In this document: one piece after another, positions 27,478-35,902 of the stretch
Layout of the letters: every line of letters starts with the position of its first letter
Position numbering within the stretch: position 1 is the first letter of the stretch
Source of the DNA: Echinicola soli
Lineage (GTDB): Bacteria > Bacteroidota > Bacteroidia > Cytophagales > Cyclobacteriaceae
DNA length: 64,000 nucleotides
Direction: 5' to 3'
Assembly (NCBI RefSeq): GCF_006575665.1
Contig: NZ_CP041253.1
Coordinates: forward strand, 4,005,001 to 4,069,000
Notes under the pieces: generated by a model
Seen by the model: the letters and a program-made list of their open reading frames with translations, nothing else
Databases searched by the model: none
What the model was told of the DNA's origin: nothing
Position numbers and translations under genes: made by a program

Positions 27478-28051
27478 ATGAAAAAGTTATATGTCATAGC
27501 GGGATGTAATGGAGCGGGGAAAACCACTGCTTCTTATACCATTCTTCCTGAAATACTGGATTGTAAGGAATATGTCAATGCAGATGAAATCGCCCAAAGG
27601 CCTATCACCGTTCCGGCCTGAAAAGGCCAGCATACAGGCGGGAAAACTGATGCTTACCCGGATCAAAAAATTGATCGATGATGGTGAAAACTTTGCTTTT
27701 GAAACAACCCTTGCCACGAGAAGCTATACCAAACTGATCAAAGAGGCCAAGCAAAAAGGTTTTGAGGTTTACCTGCTTTTCTTTTGGTTACATTCCTCCC
27801 AATTAGCTGTTGAACGGGTGAGGATAAGGGTACTGGAGGGAGGACACAATATTCCACACAATGTTATCCTCAGAAGGTATGAAAATGGGTTAAAGAATTT
27901 TTTCAATCTATATTTGCCTATAGTTGACCAATGGTTCCTGATTGACAATTCCGGGGAACCTTATGAAATCATAGCGGAGAACCCCGGTAATGAAATCAAC
28001 GTTAATGACAAAAGAAATTGGGATATGTTAAAACACAAATATATCAGGTAA
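27478..28051 (+). pseudogene. Zeta-toxin-like kinase, frameshifted
   Basis: The first frame (ATG at 27478) encodes MKKLYVIAGCNGAGKTTASY with a perfect Walker A (GCNGAGKT) and NADEIAQ, then stops at 27619-27621. The remainder (GLSPFRPEKASIQAGKLMLT, FETTLATRSYTKLIKEAKQK, VRIRVLEGGHNIP) continues in another frame to 28051. A single extra base near 27592-27600 would explain it. Intact relatives are P-loop kinases of the zeta/AAA toxin type that phosphorylate a UDP-sugar. Here it is probably inactive unless the shift is an assembly error. Confidence 0.7.
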
Positions 28052-28052
28052 A

Positions 28053-28226
28053 ATGGACAATACCAGAGACAAAATCATCAAGGGACTGGAAGAGACCTAT
28101 AAAAAAATGGTCGAATTCAAAAAGCAGAAAAACAGCCCGATTGTGGTGTACAAAGACGGGAAAATAGTGGAATTGAGTCCTTTTGAGGCCAGTCCCACTA
28201 CTAAATACGGGCATAAAACAAAGTAG
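28053..28226 (+). CDS. Small protein coupled to the zeta-type gene (57 aa)
   Basis: This 58-codon gene starts 1 nt after the zeta-type stop: MDNTRDKIIKGLEETYKKMV, with a C-terminal part KDGKIVELSPFEA. It is a short helical, charged protein. Zeta-type kinases of Bacteroidota are often accompanied by a small gene of this sort, so an antitoxin role is plausible but not proven. It converges with the coupling-protein gene, whose stop is only 10 nt away. Confidence 0.6.
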   Translation: MDNTRDKIIKGLEETYKKMVEFKKQKNSPIVVYKDGKIVELSPFEASPTTKYGHKTK

Positions 28227-28235
28227 CTACCTTTT

Positions 28236-30215
28236 TTAGATGATATACTTGGCCAGTCCCGGACTGTCCATCATCCGTTCCAGTTCAGACTCGACAAGTT
28301 CGTTGATCTCCTCCTTTATCCGCTTGTAGTTGTCCATCACCTCCTTTTCCCCCAACTTCCTACAGGCAGGAATTTCCCTGTATGCATCCTCCTCTCTTTT
28401 GATCCTTTCATGGTCATTGATGATCCTGGCATGGAAGCCCTTCAGCTCCATGGGCTGGTCCGGCGTATCGGCCACCATTCCCACAAATTCCCCGGATGAC
28501 AGCGAAGCAATGGTGGATTGGGGCACTGCCAGGTCCAGTTGCATGGAATGGCTGATGGAAGTATCGTTGGAATTGACAGAACGGCTTTGCCGCTGCTGCC
28601 TGATCTTCCCAAACCTGTCGGACAGCTGTCTGGCCGTATCTCCCACTACCTGTCCGGAGATGATATTGCCCACTGTGTTCATGATGACTTCTGCCTGTTC
28701 CTTTCCATAATCCTTTTTGAGCTGGCTGTAATCCTGTACGCCCAGGCAGGTAGCCACCTTGTTGCTCCTTGCCGTGGCGATCAGGTTGTCGATGCCGTTA
28801 AAATAGATGGTTGGAAATTCATCAAAGATAAGGCTCGATTTGAGTTTTCCCTTTTGGTTGACCAGTTTGGTGATCCTGGAAATGTAGAGTGACAGCACTG
28901 CCCCATATACCTGCTGTTTCTGCGGGTTGTTGCCCATGCAGACGATCTTGGGCTTTTCGAGGTTGTTGACATCCAGGGTAAACTCGCTTTCGGAAAGCAC
29001 ATAGTAAAGCTGCGGGGAGGAAAGACGGGCCATGGTGATCTTGGCGCTGGCGATCTGGCCTTCCAGCTGATCGGTAGCCCCTTGCAGGTAGGCCGATACA
29101 AATGGGTTGATGAGCACCTCGATTTCCTGTTCGCAGCGCAGCACGGAAAACAGCTTGTCATAATCGGTCTGCATCATTTCTATGACATGGGGAAGGGTAC
29201 AGTATTTTCCCTTTTGGTAGCGCTTCAAAAACCAGATGACCGCGGTCAGAAAGTTGATGGGCGACTCCACAAAAAAATCGCCCTGTTTTTTGATCCACTC
29301 CCGGTTGAGCCCCATCATGATGGTCCGGGAGGATTCGCTGGCATCGGTAATGTCCAGCATGGTGGCCGGCTCCAGCGGATTGCAGCGGTGGCTGCGTGAC
29401 AGGTCATCGAAGTTGATGGTATAAAACTTAGGGGGAACGGTATAGGCTGTTTTATTATTCAAAAGGGCATTGTAGGCGATCCTGGAAAGGTCATCGTACT
29501 TGAAGTCATAGACGAACATGGAAAAGCCCTTGGCGATGTGTTGGGTGACCACATGGCGGATAACAAAGTAGCTTTTCCCCGAGCCGGGTGTCCCCAGTAC
29601 CAAGAGGGCACGGAAGGGATTGATGATATTGATCCAGCTTTTCCGGATTTTCCGTTTGAGCTGGTATTGTGCAGGAAGGTTAATGGAATATTCATTGGTC
29701 AATTTTCTTTCCTCCTGGGGAAAGGTTTCGTTTTCGGTATTGAACACTTCTTTGCTTCCCTGGTCTCTTAGGAAGCGCGACAATCTTCCTCCGCTCCCCA
29801 ATACCAGTAGGTAGCCTGTTATCATTGTTCCGGCATAAAAATAGTCCATCACCAAAGGCTTCGCTATCATCCATGCCCAAAGCTGGGCCAGCATGAATAA
29901 GGAGCTTCCTCCGACCAGTCCCATCAAGGCCGGTAACCACCTGGTATTGATATCCTTTTTTCCTTTTGCCCCCATCAGGCTGATATAAAGTAATCCCAGT
30001 GCCAGACATTTGGCATAAAGGGGGATTCCCAAAAAGGGTAATTTGTCCAAATTCTTTAAATAGGTATCCCAGAGCGGCTGTATCAGGCCCCAACTGTCCC
30101 AAAGGTCAGGTAGCTCCAGGTAAAGATGGATGAGCAAAATTGCCATGCTGATCTTCGTGGTCAGATCAAGGATTTGGCGTAATGCCTGTACGTTTTCTCC
30201 GGTTGCCATCGTCAA
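28236..30215 (-). CDS. Conjugative coupling protein, VirD4/TraG-like (659 aa)
   Basis: This is a DNA-pumping ATPase that brings relaxase-bound DNA to a mating channel. N-terminal membrane segments occupy about residues 20-140 (ISMAILLIHLYL, LGLLYISLMG, ALMGLVGGSSLFMLAQLWAW, GTMITGYLLVLG). Walker A GTPGSGKS is near 210 and Walker B SLIFDEFPTIY near 470. It overlaps the relaxase gene by 4 nt, so the two are co-translated. No mating-pair formation genes are present, so the module is mobilisable, not self-transmissible. Confidence 0.88.
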   Translation of the reverse strand: MTMATGENVQALRQILDLTTKISMAILLIHLYLELPDLWDSWGLIQPLWDTYLKNLDKLPFLGIPLYAKCLALGLLYISLMGAKGKKDINTRWLPALMGLVGGSSLFMLAQLWAWMIAKPLVMDYFYAGTMITGYLLVLGSGGRLSRFLRDQGSKEVFNTENETFPQEERKLTNEYSINLPAQYQLKRKIRKSWINIINPFRALLVLGTPGSGKSYFVIRHVVTQHIAKGFSMFVYDFKYDDLSRIAYNALLNNKTAYTVPPKFYTINFDDLSRSHRCNPLEPATMLDITDASESSRTIMMGLNREWIKKQGDFFVESPINFLTAVIWFLKRYQKGKYCTLPHVIEMMQTDYDKLFSVLRCEQEIEVLINPFVSAYLQGATDQLEGQIASAKITMARLSSPQLYYVLSESEFTLDVNNLEKPKIVCMGNNPQKQQVYGAVLSLYISRITKLVNQKGKLKSSLIFDEFPTIYFNGIDNLIATARSNKVATCLGVQDYSQLKKDYGKEQAEVIMNTVGNIISGQVVGDTARQLSDRFGKIRQQRQSRSVNSNDTSISHSMQLDLAVPQSTIASLSSGEFVGMVADTPDQPMELKGFHARIINDHERIKREEDAYREIPACRKLGEKEVMDNYKRIKEEINELVESELERMMDSPGLAKYII

Positions 30216-31498
30216 TGTTTTTTGCGCCGCTTACGCTTCTTCTTTTTATAAAATGGATCGGCCAGCTCCTGGCTTTCCGGTCTAAGTAACTGGTGGATGC
30301 CTGATAGGAAGACCTGCATAGAAGGATTAATGTCTATTTTCCAGATGGGCCTTTCCTGTTCCAATGCTGGTGTGGAACCTCTCCATTCTACCGGGCCTTG
30401 GGAAAGTTGATGGGCTTCTCTTTTCAGGATGATGGCCGATCCTTTCTGTTGATCAGGGGCCAATGCCTGGATTACACGTTGACCACTGAAAGCACGGGAA
30501 AGCTCGGAAGCCTTGAAAGCTGTTCGGTTGACATGGTCGATCAGGGTAAGTCCATAGACCTTTCCGGTTTTTCCATAGTGGAAATCGGCAACCAGTCCGT
30601 GTTTCTTCAGGTTTTCCTGAAAGTGTTTGGTGCCTTTGCCCATTGATTCCCTTAAGACCGAGTCTACGGTTTCCCGCGTACGGTGTACCAATTTGTTTTT
30701 TATGGCCCCATTGCGTTCCATTCTTTTCTCCAACCTTGCCATGGAAGGGCGGATATAGAATGCACTGGCTTTAATGGGTACACCAATTCGGTTTCCATGA
30801 TCATCCAAGATACTATAGGCCAGTCCCCTGTTGGCTTTCATCCTGCTTCCCTCCTCTCCCTGGATCAGCCCAATATTAAACTGCCGTAAAATGGCACTGA
30901 ACTCCCCTATGGAAGTATAGGAATAGGCCCTCATCACCTCGGTAAGGACATTGCCCATCGCTGCTTTACTTTCCTTTTTTCCATATTCCAACTTTTCCAA
31001 AGGTTCAAGACCGATCAGCCGCTCCTTTTGCTTTTCGGCTTTTACCAGCCCCAGCTCCTGCTCCAGTTCCTTCCTGGCTTTTTCTGATTGCTCCTTGCCC
31101 AGGTTATGGGTTTCTATACGTTTGCCTTCCCTTGTGATATTGGTACTGACAATATGCAGGTGGGGGTGTTTGGTATCGGAGTGCTGGTAGACCAGGTAAG
31201 GTTGGTTACCAAAACCGATACGTGCCATGTATTGCTGGGCGATGTATTGGAGCTGTGCCCTGTCCAATTGGTCTTTTGGGGAGAAATTCAGGGATACGTG
31301 GAAGGTATTGAGCTTTGACCGCTTGTTATGGTCGGTAAAAAACAGGAAACGGCGGTGCTTCTCCCCGATGGATGCCCGGTGGCCATCAGTTCCAAAGCCA
31401 TGGGCAGCGAGCACGGTTGCCTTACCTGCTTTCACCTTATCCTCGTTATAATGCAGCAGGCCAAGGATTCTTCTGCCCAAGCTGATCCTGGCTACCAT
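30212..31498 (-). CDS. Relaxase/mobilisation nuclease (428 aa)
   Basis: This protein nicks DNA at oriT and stays attached to the 5' end. The HUH metal motif HPHLHIVSTNI lies near residue 113 and the expected downstream segment GKRIETHNLGKEQSEKARKE follows. The catalytic tyrosine is probably one of the tyrosines near the N-terminus (for example LHYNEDKV). The C-terminus is strongly basic (KKKKRKRRKKH). It overlaps MobC by 7 nt and the coupling protein by 4 nt, forming a compact mob operon of the Bacteroidota type. Confidence 0.88.
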   Translation of the reverse strand: MVARISLGRRILGLLHYNEDKVKAGKATVLAAHGFGTDGHRASIGEKHRRFLFFTDHNKRSKLNTFHVSLNFSPKDQLDRAQLQYIAQQYMARIGFGNQPYLVYQHSDTKHPHLHIVSTNITREGKRIETHNLGKEQSEKARKELEQELGLVKAEKQKERLIGLEPLEKLEYGKKESKAAMGNVLTEVMRAYSYTSIGEFSAILRQFNIGLIQGEEGSRMKANRGLAYSILDDHGNRIGVPIKASAFYIRPSMARLEKRMERNGAIKNKLVHRTRETVDSVLRESMGKGTKHFQENLKKHGLVADFHYGKTGKVYGLTLIDHVNRTAFKASELSRAFSGQRVIQALAPDQQKGSAIILKREAHQLSQGPVEWRGSTPALEQERPIWKIDINPSMQVFLSGIHQLLRPESQELADPFYKKKKRKRRKKH

Positions 31499-31911
31499 TT
31501 TGGAAAATGTCGCTTGATTTCCATTTCCAGATGGTCCACCTTTTTACCGGTCTGTACCAACTGCTTTTCCAGCTTTTTGACCAATGACTTCTTGCGAAGT
31601 GGATCTTTCAGGCTGTTGAAGTAGCGGGTCACCTGGTTGATGTTGACGCCTATGGCATGGATTTCCATCTGGATGGCCTGCATGCGGTCAAGCAAAAGGT
31701 CATACGTTTCATCATGGGTTTTACAGACAATGGTCTTACGCGAAAGAATGTCCCGGATTAGCGAGCTCATGGTCGGATTTTGGGATTTGGCAAGGGTATC
31801 CACTAACTGTTGGTACTGCTCCACGGAAATTCTGGACTCAACCAGTTTGGTGAGATTTCTCCGTTTGGATTGTTTTGTCATGGCCTTTAGTTTTCCAGGT
31901 TGTACAACCAT
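31492..31911 (-). CDS. MobC-like relaxosome accessory protein (139 aa)
   Basis: This small basic DNA-binding protein of the relaxosome shows the family features SRISVEQYQQLVDTLAKSQN and SSLIRDILSRKTI (ribbon-helix-helix-type N-terminus), then IGVNINQVTRYFNSLKDP near residue 90, the usual 'G.N.NQ..R..N' motif. The start at 31911 may be too early, since MTKQSKRRNLTKLV (31881) is also plausible. It would bind oriT and assist the relaxase. Confidence 0.85.
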   Translation of the reverse strand: MVVQPGKLKAMTKQSKRRNLTKLVESRISVEQYQQLVDTLAKSQNPTMSSLIRDILSRKTIVCKTHDETYDLLLDRMQAIQMEIHAIGVNINQVTRYFNSLKDPLRKKSLVKKLEKQLVQTGKKVDHLEMEIKRHFPKW

Positions 31912-32102
31912 TCGTTGGCTGCTTCTTTCCAGTTATGGATGGGCATGCCGTTTTCCGAATGCCAGTTCAGGGACTGGTAGTAGTAGTAGAATACTTCTGC
32001 TTCTGCCACGGGCACTGCCTTTGCCGTAAAGAAGGTTTTGGTTTCATCGAGTGTGGGCGGGATGATATGCCCAAAGCTGAAGGACAGTTGAAAATCATTC
32101 AT
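31887..32102 (-). CDS. Small conserved mob-region protein (71 aa)
   Basis: The start at 32102 (MNDFQLSFSFGHIIPPTLDE) is preferred over a longer frame from 32150. The C-terminus NWKEAANEWLYNLEN overlaps the start of MobC by 25 nt. I recognise the 'NWK.AANEW..NLE' ending as recurrent beside Bacteroidota mobilisation genes, but its role is unknown. A second, broken copy lies at 32593-32813. Confidence 0.6.
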   Translation of the reverse strand: MNDFQLSFSFGHIIPPTLDETKTFFTAKAVPVAEAEVFYYYYQSLNWHSENGMPIHNWKEAANEWLYNLEN

Positions 32103-32199
32103 GGCTGTTTCATTTTGGTGAGTGACCAAATTGAAAATCCCTATGAACAAAAATTCACCAGTTGTACCGTAGTGGGGTAAAAATTAATGTGAAGTGGCC

Positions 32200-32580
32200 T
32201 ATGTATTTGGAAGCCTGGCACAACTCTTGGCCGGTTTTTTAGAATGGCCATTGGTGAAGTATTCAACAAATTGAGGTAGGGCTGAAAATGTCTCCATGGT
32301 TAAAAAACTAAATCAAGGTTCTGCTATTAAGGGTGTTAATTGTGGGTAACTTCCGGGAAGTTATCCACTGTTCACGCCCCGCATAATAGGATTTTCTTAA
32401 GGTATTCAGCATATCATTTATCCCCATCAAAAGGCTGCGAGTCCCGAGCACCTTTCCACCCGACTTTGGAGGTTGAAAAGAGGGTTTTGTATACAAAACT
32501 ACATCTTGCTGGCCGCCGGATCGCGGCCCTGTCTTGGCACAAACCGTCCTACGTTTCACTTGGTTGGATTCGGTTATTAT
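32200..32580. other. Candidate oriT / mobilisation control region
   Basis: This is a gene-free stretch between the two copies of the 71-residue gene. It contains two clean palindromes, TAACTTCCGGGAAGTTA (32347-32363) and GTTTTGTATACAAAAC (32484-32499), followed by a GC-rich TTGCTGGCCGCCGGATCGCG block. Such a mixture of palindromes and a GC-rich stretch upstream of the relaxase operon is where oriT is expected. The nick site itself cannot be read off. Confidence 0.45.
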
Positions 32581-32592
32581 GGAAGGCCTTGA

Positions 32593-32813
32593 TTAATTTT
32601 CCAGGTTCCACACCCACTGATCCTCGGCCATCACCCAGTCCCGTAGCGAGCTTCCCAACTCGCTTTTCCAGTCCAGCCCCTGATAGTAAAAATAGAATAC
32701 TTCCGACTCGGAATCCGTATGTTCATGTACCGGAAATAGGTTTTCACTTCTTCGATGGTAGGAAGAATACGGTCGGTAAAATTCGGATGTTCTCTTTGGT
32801 CTTTCATGATCAT
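32593..32813 (-). pseudogene. Frameshifted second copy of the 71-residue mob-region protein
   Basis: One frame supplies HPNFTDRILPTIEEVKTYFR and another supplies SESEVFYFYYQGLDWKSELG followed by MAEDQWVWNLEN. Together they align with the intact copy at 31887-32102 (IPPTLDETKTFF, EAEVFYYYYQSLNW, ANEWLYNLEN). The frames change near 32718, so a one-base shift has broken the gene. Confidence 0.6.
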
Positions 32814-33113
32814 TCTTCGTTTTGGTCAAAGACCAAAGGTGGATCACAAAAGGTTGGAATGGTCACACTGAATACCGAAGGGGGACACACGGCTAATATT
32901 TGCAAAAACCGTTGACTGTTAAGATCACACATCAATAATTTTAAAAAATCTCTTTGTTTATCCCCTTTACAACGAAAAAACCGATATTTTGTCCTTCAAT
33001 CAGAAAACTGTATTTTACACTAAACAAACCCAGGTATAAGAATATAACACCACAGTACATGATCGATATACAAGAAAAAACAATATCGAAACATGAGGAT
33101 ATCTCTCATAATT

Positions 33114-33518
33114 ATGGTAAGAAACCTAAATATAGTCCCATTAATAATTATCCTTTTTGGATTCACTGCCTGTACTGAAAAGGGGCTCCCCAGCACAAGT
33201 ATCCAGGGTATATGGAACCTGATTGAGACAAAAGGCATGATGGAAACCGATTATTCTTCCAACAGGATTTTTTATGAATTCGATCCGGATGGAACATTAA
33301 CGGTACAAAATGGAAATGGGGCAATGAACGGTATCTTTGAAGGGGGGGAGTATAAATATGAAGTACTGGAAGGAGGCCCCGAAAAATGGAATGAGTACAC
33401 TTATTACGGCACTGTAAAAATTGAAGATGAAATTTACGGATTTTATTTAGCCCCAAACAAATTGGTACTTGTTGACAATCCCGCTTTTGACGGGACACTT
33501 ACGTTTTTTATTAGATAG
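33114..33518 (+). CDS. Putative lipoprotein, lipocalin-like (134 aa)
   Basis: The start at 33114 gives a clean lipoprotein signal (MVRNLNIVPLIIILFGFTAC, Cys at residue 20); a start at 33093 adds seven residues. The mature part begins IQGIWNLIETKG and continues FDPDGTLTVQNGNGAMNGIF and EYKYEVLEGG, a pattern of short lipocalin-like stress proteins ('G.W.L......F..DGT'). It is alone on the plus strand beside the mobile region. Function unknown. Confidence 0.6.
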   Translation: MVRNLNIVPLIIILFGFTACTEKGLPSTSIQGIWNLIETKGMMETDYSSNRIFYEFDPDGTLTVQNGNGAMNGIFEGGEYKYEVLEGGPEKWNEYTYYGTVKIEDEIYGFYLAPNKLVLVDNPAFDGTLTFFIR

Positions 33519-33564
33519 TAGCAAACCTACATTATTCATATTAATAGTCAAATCATCAATACCA

Positions 33565-33605
33565 TCCTAAATAAAAAATGAGAGGCTCTATTTTTTATTT
33601 AGGAC
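33565..33605. repeat. IS4-type end remnant (miniature derivative)
   Basis: TCCTAAATAAAAAATGAGAG at the left and ATTTAGGAC at the right reproduce both ends of the IS4-type element at 34572-35902 with the middle missing. The right end continues GCTATTGA, the inverted counterpart of TCAATAGC just before the full element. Confidence 0.65.
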
Positions 33606-33622
33606 GCTATTGAAGCCACTTT

Positions 33623-34342
33623 ATGAAGACAAAACAATACGACATAAAAAATAATATCAAAATCGGACAGGAGATTTTTGAGAACTTACCTAACGACATT
33701 AGACCAGATTGGGCAGGACTTGTTTTATCACGTTTTGACTATTATATAAAAGACATTCCGATTTCAATTAGTGAACTTTATCCAATCATAGACGACAAAG
33801 ACCGTTGGAAAGAAGCACACGAACAATTTACCAAAATCAGAGTGTTCGGACTTGAAAACAAAAATTACGAACCTGACAATTATATAAGACTTGCAGAACT
33901 TGTTGCTAAAGTTACTTACAATGCTTCGGGGCAATCTGCATCGTTTGACAGCGACAGCGGACACTACATTGCAAGTTTGGCTCTCAAAGCAACAGAATAT
34001 TTTGACGACAATAGACTTGAAGAAGAAGTAAAATCTGCAATTCTGTTGTTTAGTCGCAACAAGAAGTTCAAAGACAATTTAACAGCAGCTAAGGACTTTT
34101 TGCTTTACAAAAAAATTGACGACATACTTTGGTTTGACTGGGACCCAATTGGCATTAACGACATTACACCAAGAGACGAATATCAAAGTTATGTTCCCGA
34201 AATCTTCGGACTTGTAAAAGCAAAATCTGACAGACAGGAAATTGCAAACAGACTGCACAAACTTGAAACTGAAAATATGGGAATGAGCGGAACAATTGAA
34301 AACTGTTTGACCATTGCAGACAAAATACTAAAAGTACGATGA
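33623..34342 (+). CDS. Hypothetical cassette-like protein with DUF1871-like C-terminus (239 aa)
   Basis: The N-terminal 150 residues (KTKQYDIKNNIKIGQEIFEN, then DWAGLVLSRFDYYIKDIPIS) are unrecognised. The C-terminal 80 residues contain DWDPIGINDITPRDEYQSYV and EIFGLVKAKSDRQEIANRLH, a pattern like the DUF1871 group. The codon choice is unlike its neighbours (many GAC, AAA and ACA codons), suggesting recent arrival. It is bracketed by inverted IS4-type ends and followed by a long imperfect hairpin. Function unknown; a defence or toxin-antitoxin role is possible given the company it keeps. Confidence 0.6.
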   Translation: MKTKQYDIKNNIKIGQEIFENLPNDIRPDWAGLVLSRFDYYIKDIPISISELYPIIDDKDRWKEAHEQFTKIRVFGLENKNYEPDNYIRLAELVAKVTYNASGQSASFDSDSGHYIASLALKATEYFDDNRLEEEVKSAILLFSRNKKFKDNLTAAKDFLLYKKIDDILWFDWDPIGINDITPRDEYQSYVPEIFGLVKAKSDRQEIANRLHKLETENMGMSGTIENCLTIADKILKVR

Positions 34343-34367
34343 CAGAAGGAAAAGCGGCATATAACAG

Positions 34368-34484
34368 GCGTTTGGCAAAAAAGCGGGTTCAGTGCTTAAT
34401 TGAAGCATTGTGCTTCGTATCAAGTTCAATGCTGGCAGACAGTTTAGTGCTTCGAAATCCGCTTCTTCTCCAAGCGCCAAACCG
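34368..34484 (+). repeat. Long imperfect hairpin after the cassette-like gene
   Basis: The outer pairs GTTTGGC (34370-34376) / GCCAAAC (34476-34482) and AAGCGG (34381-34386) / CCGCTT (34459-34464) enclose further GTGCTTC/GAAGCA-type repeats. The layout recalls attC-like recombination sites of gene cassettes; no integron integrase is present. Confidence 0.5.
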
Positions 34485-34558
34485 TGTAGCACAGTAAGCA
34501 TTCGTCCAACTACGTGTTGGATTTAAAATTCTGAGGATAAAGACTCTTGATGTTTTTA

Positions 34559-34571
34559 TGTTTAATGGTCA
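34559..34571. repeat. Target-site duplication, left copy
   Basis: TGTTTAATGGTCA occurs here and at 35903-35915, directly outside both ends of the IS4-type element, as expected for a 13-bp duplication made on insertion. Confidence 0.7.
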
Positions 34572-35902
34572 ATAGCGTCCTAAATAAAAAATGAGAGGTT
34601 CTATTTTTTGCCCAAAAAAGTTATTTTGGGTTTGCACCAAAAAACACGAACCTCTCATGTGTAATATTACATTGTTTTCACAGATTATTAAAAAGATAGA
34701 CCGATCAATTTTCAAGAAATTGGTCAAGGAAAAGCAAACCGATAAGGGCTGCAAGGGATTTGACAGCTGGACGCATCTTGTCTCGATGTTGTTCTGCCAT
34801 TTTGCCAAGAGCACCTCGGTAAGGGACATTTCCAACGGACTCCGGTCTGCTACCGGGAACCTTAACCATCTTGGTATTGCCAAAGCCCCCTCCAAATCAA
34901 GTATCAGCTATCAGAACAAACGAAGGGATTCGGACCTGTTCAGGGACCTTTACTATTCCCTACTGGGAAGTTTAGGACAGCAGGCAGCTGTCAAGAGGTC
35001 CAAACTCAGGATCAAGGTCCCCGTTTACCTGCTCGATGCCACGGTGATCAGCCTTTGTCTTTCGGTGTTTGACTGGGCTACTTTCCGTACCAAAAAGGGA
35101 GCTGTAAAGATGCACACCCTGCTGGAATATGACGGGAAACTCCCTGTTTACGTGAACATTACCGAGGGGAGTGTCGGGGATAATAAAGGAGCTTACGACA
35201 TTCCCTTGGAAAAGGGCTCGGTGATCGTCGCCGACCGGTATTACAATGACTTCCCCATGCTCAACGTCTGGGACAGCAAAGGGGTGTTCTTCGTGATCAG
35301 GCACAAGGGAAACCTTGCCTTCAGCACCCTCGAAGAACGGGAGCTGCCCGAAACAACCGCCCAACATGTGCTCAAAGACGAAGAAATCGAACTGACCAAC
35401 CCACAATCCAAAACCAAGTATAAGGGAAGGCTCAGAAGAGTGGCCGTGTGGGATGAGGAAAACCGGCAGACCATTGAACTGATCACCAACAACTTTGCCT
35501 GGGCGGCCCAGACCATTGGGGACCTCTACAAATCAAGATGGGAGATTGAGGTGTTTTTTCGGGACATCAAGCAGCTATTGCATATCAAAACCTTTATCGG
35601 AACCTCTAAAAATGCAGTAATGATCCAGATATGGACGGCTTTGATCACCATCCTGCTGATCAAAGTCATGAAGGCAACAGCTAAATTCGGCTGGCACCTG
35701 TCCAATCTGGTGGCCTTTATCCGGCTCAATATATTCGTGAAAATCGAACTGCAAAAATGGCTTGATAGCCCATTTACGGAACCCGAAAAACCACCCCTGA
35801 AAATAGTACAGGGGGATCTGTTTGCTCAAACTCCTTAATATGTCCCCAATTTGCTTTCAAATACAGACTAAAGGGTAAATCAAAAATTATTTAGGACAGC
35901 AT
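34572..35902 (+). mobile_element. IS4-type insertion sequence (1331 bp)
   Basis: The ends are inverted: ATAGCGTCCTAAATAA at the left and, in reverse complement, ATGCTGTCCTAAATAA at the right. A 13-bp direct repeat flanks it. It carries one transposase gene and lies inside the 3' end of the IS66-type tnpC gene. Confidence 0.8.
34657..35838 (+). CDS. IS4-family transposase with DUF4372 N-terminus (393 aa)
   Basis: This is a DDE transposase. The N-terminus MCNITLFSQIIKKIDRSIFK is typical of the DUF4372-bearing IS4 group; an upstream ATG at 34591 would place the start in the terminal repeat. Catalytic residues are visible: Asp in YLLDATVISLCLS, Asp in VIVADRYYND, and Glu in SRWEIEVFFRDIKQLLHI (YREK-like region). 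The gene appears intact. Confidence 0.88.
   Translation: MCNITLFSQIIKKIDRSIFKKLVKEKQTDKGCKGFDSWTHLVSMLFCHFAKSTSVRDISNGLRSATGNLNHLGIAKAPSKSSISYQNKRRDSDLFRDLYYSLLGSLGQQAAVKRSKLRIKVPVYLLDATVISLCLSVFDWATFRTKKGAVKMHTLLEYDGKLPVYVNITEGSVGDNKGAYDIPLEKGSVIVADRYYNDFPMLNVWDSKGVFFVIRHKGNLAFSTLEERELPETTAQHVLKDEEIELTNPQSKTKYKGRLRRVAVWDEENRQTIELITNNFAWAAQTIGDLYKSRWEIEVFFRDIKQLLHIKTFIGTSKNAVMIQIWTALITILLIKVMKATAKFGWHLSNLVAFIRLNIFVKIELQKWLDSPFTEPEKPPLKIVQGDLFAQTP

Noticed and set aside
27509..28051. A complete 180-residue protein starting at 27509
   Set aside because: Its first 30 residues are an out-of-frame reading of the zeta-type P-loop region; the real gene starts at 27478 and is frameshifted.
32308..32559. 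83-codon frame across the oriT-like region
   Set aside because: It spans both palindromes, has no recognisable domain and is better explained as non-coding control DNA.
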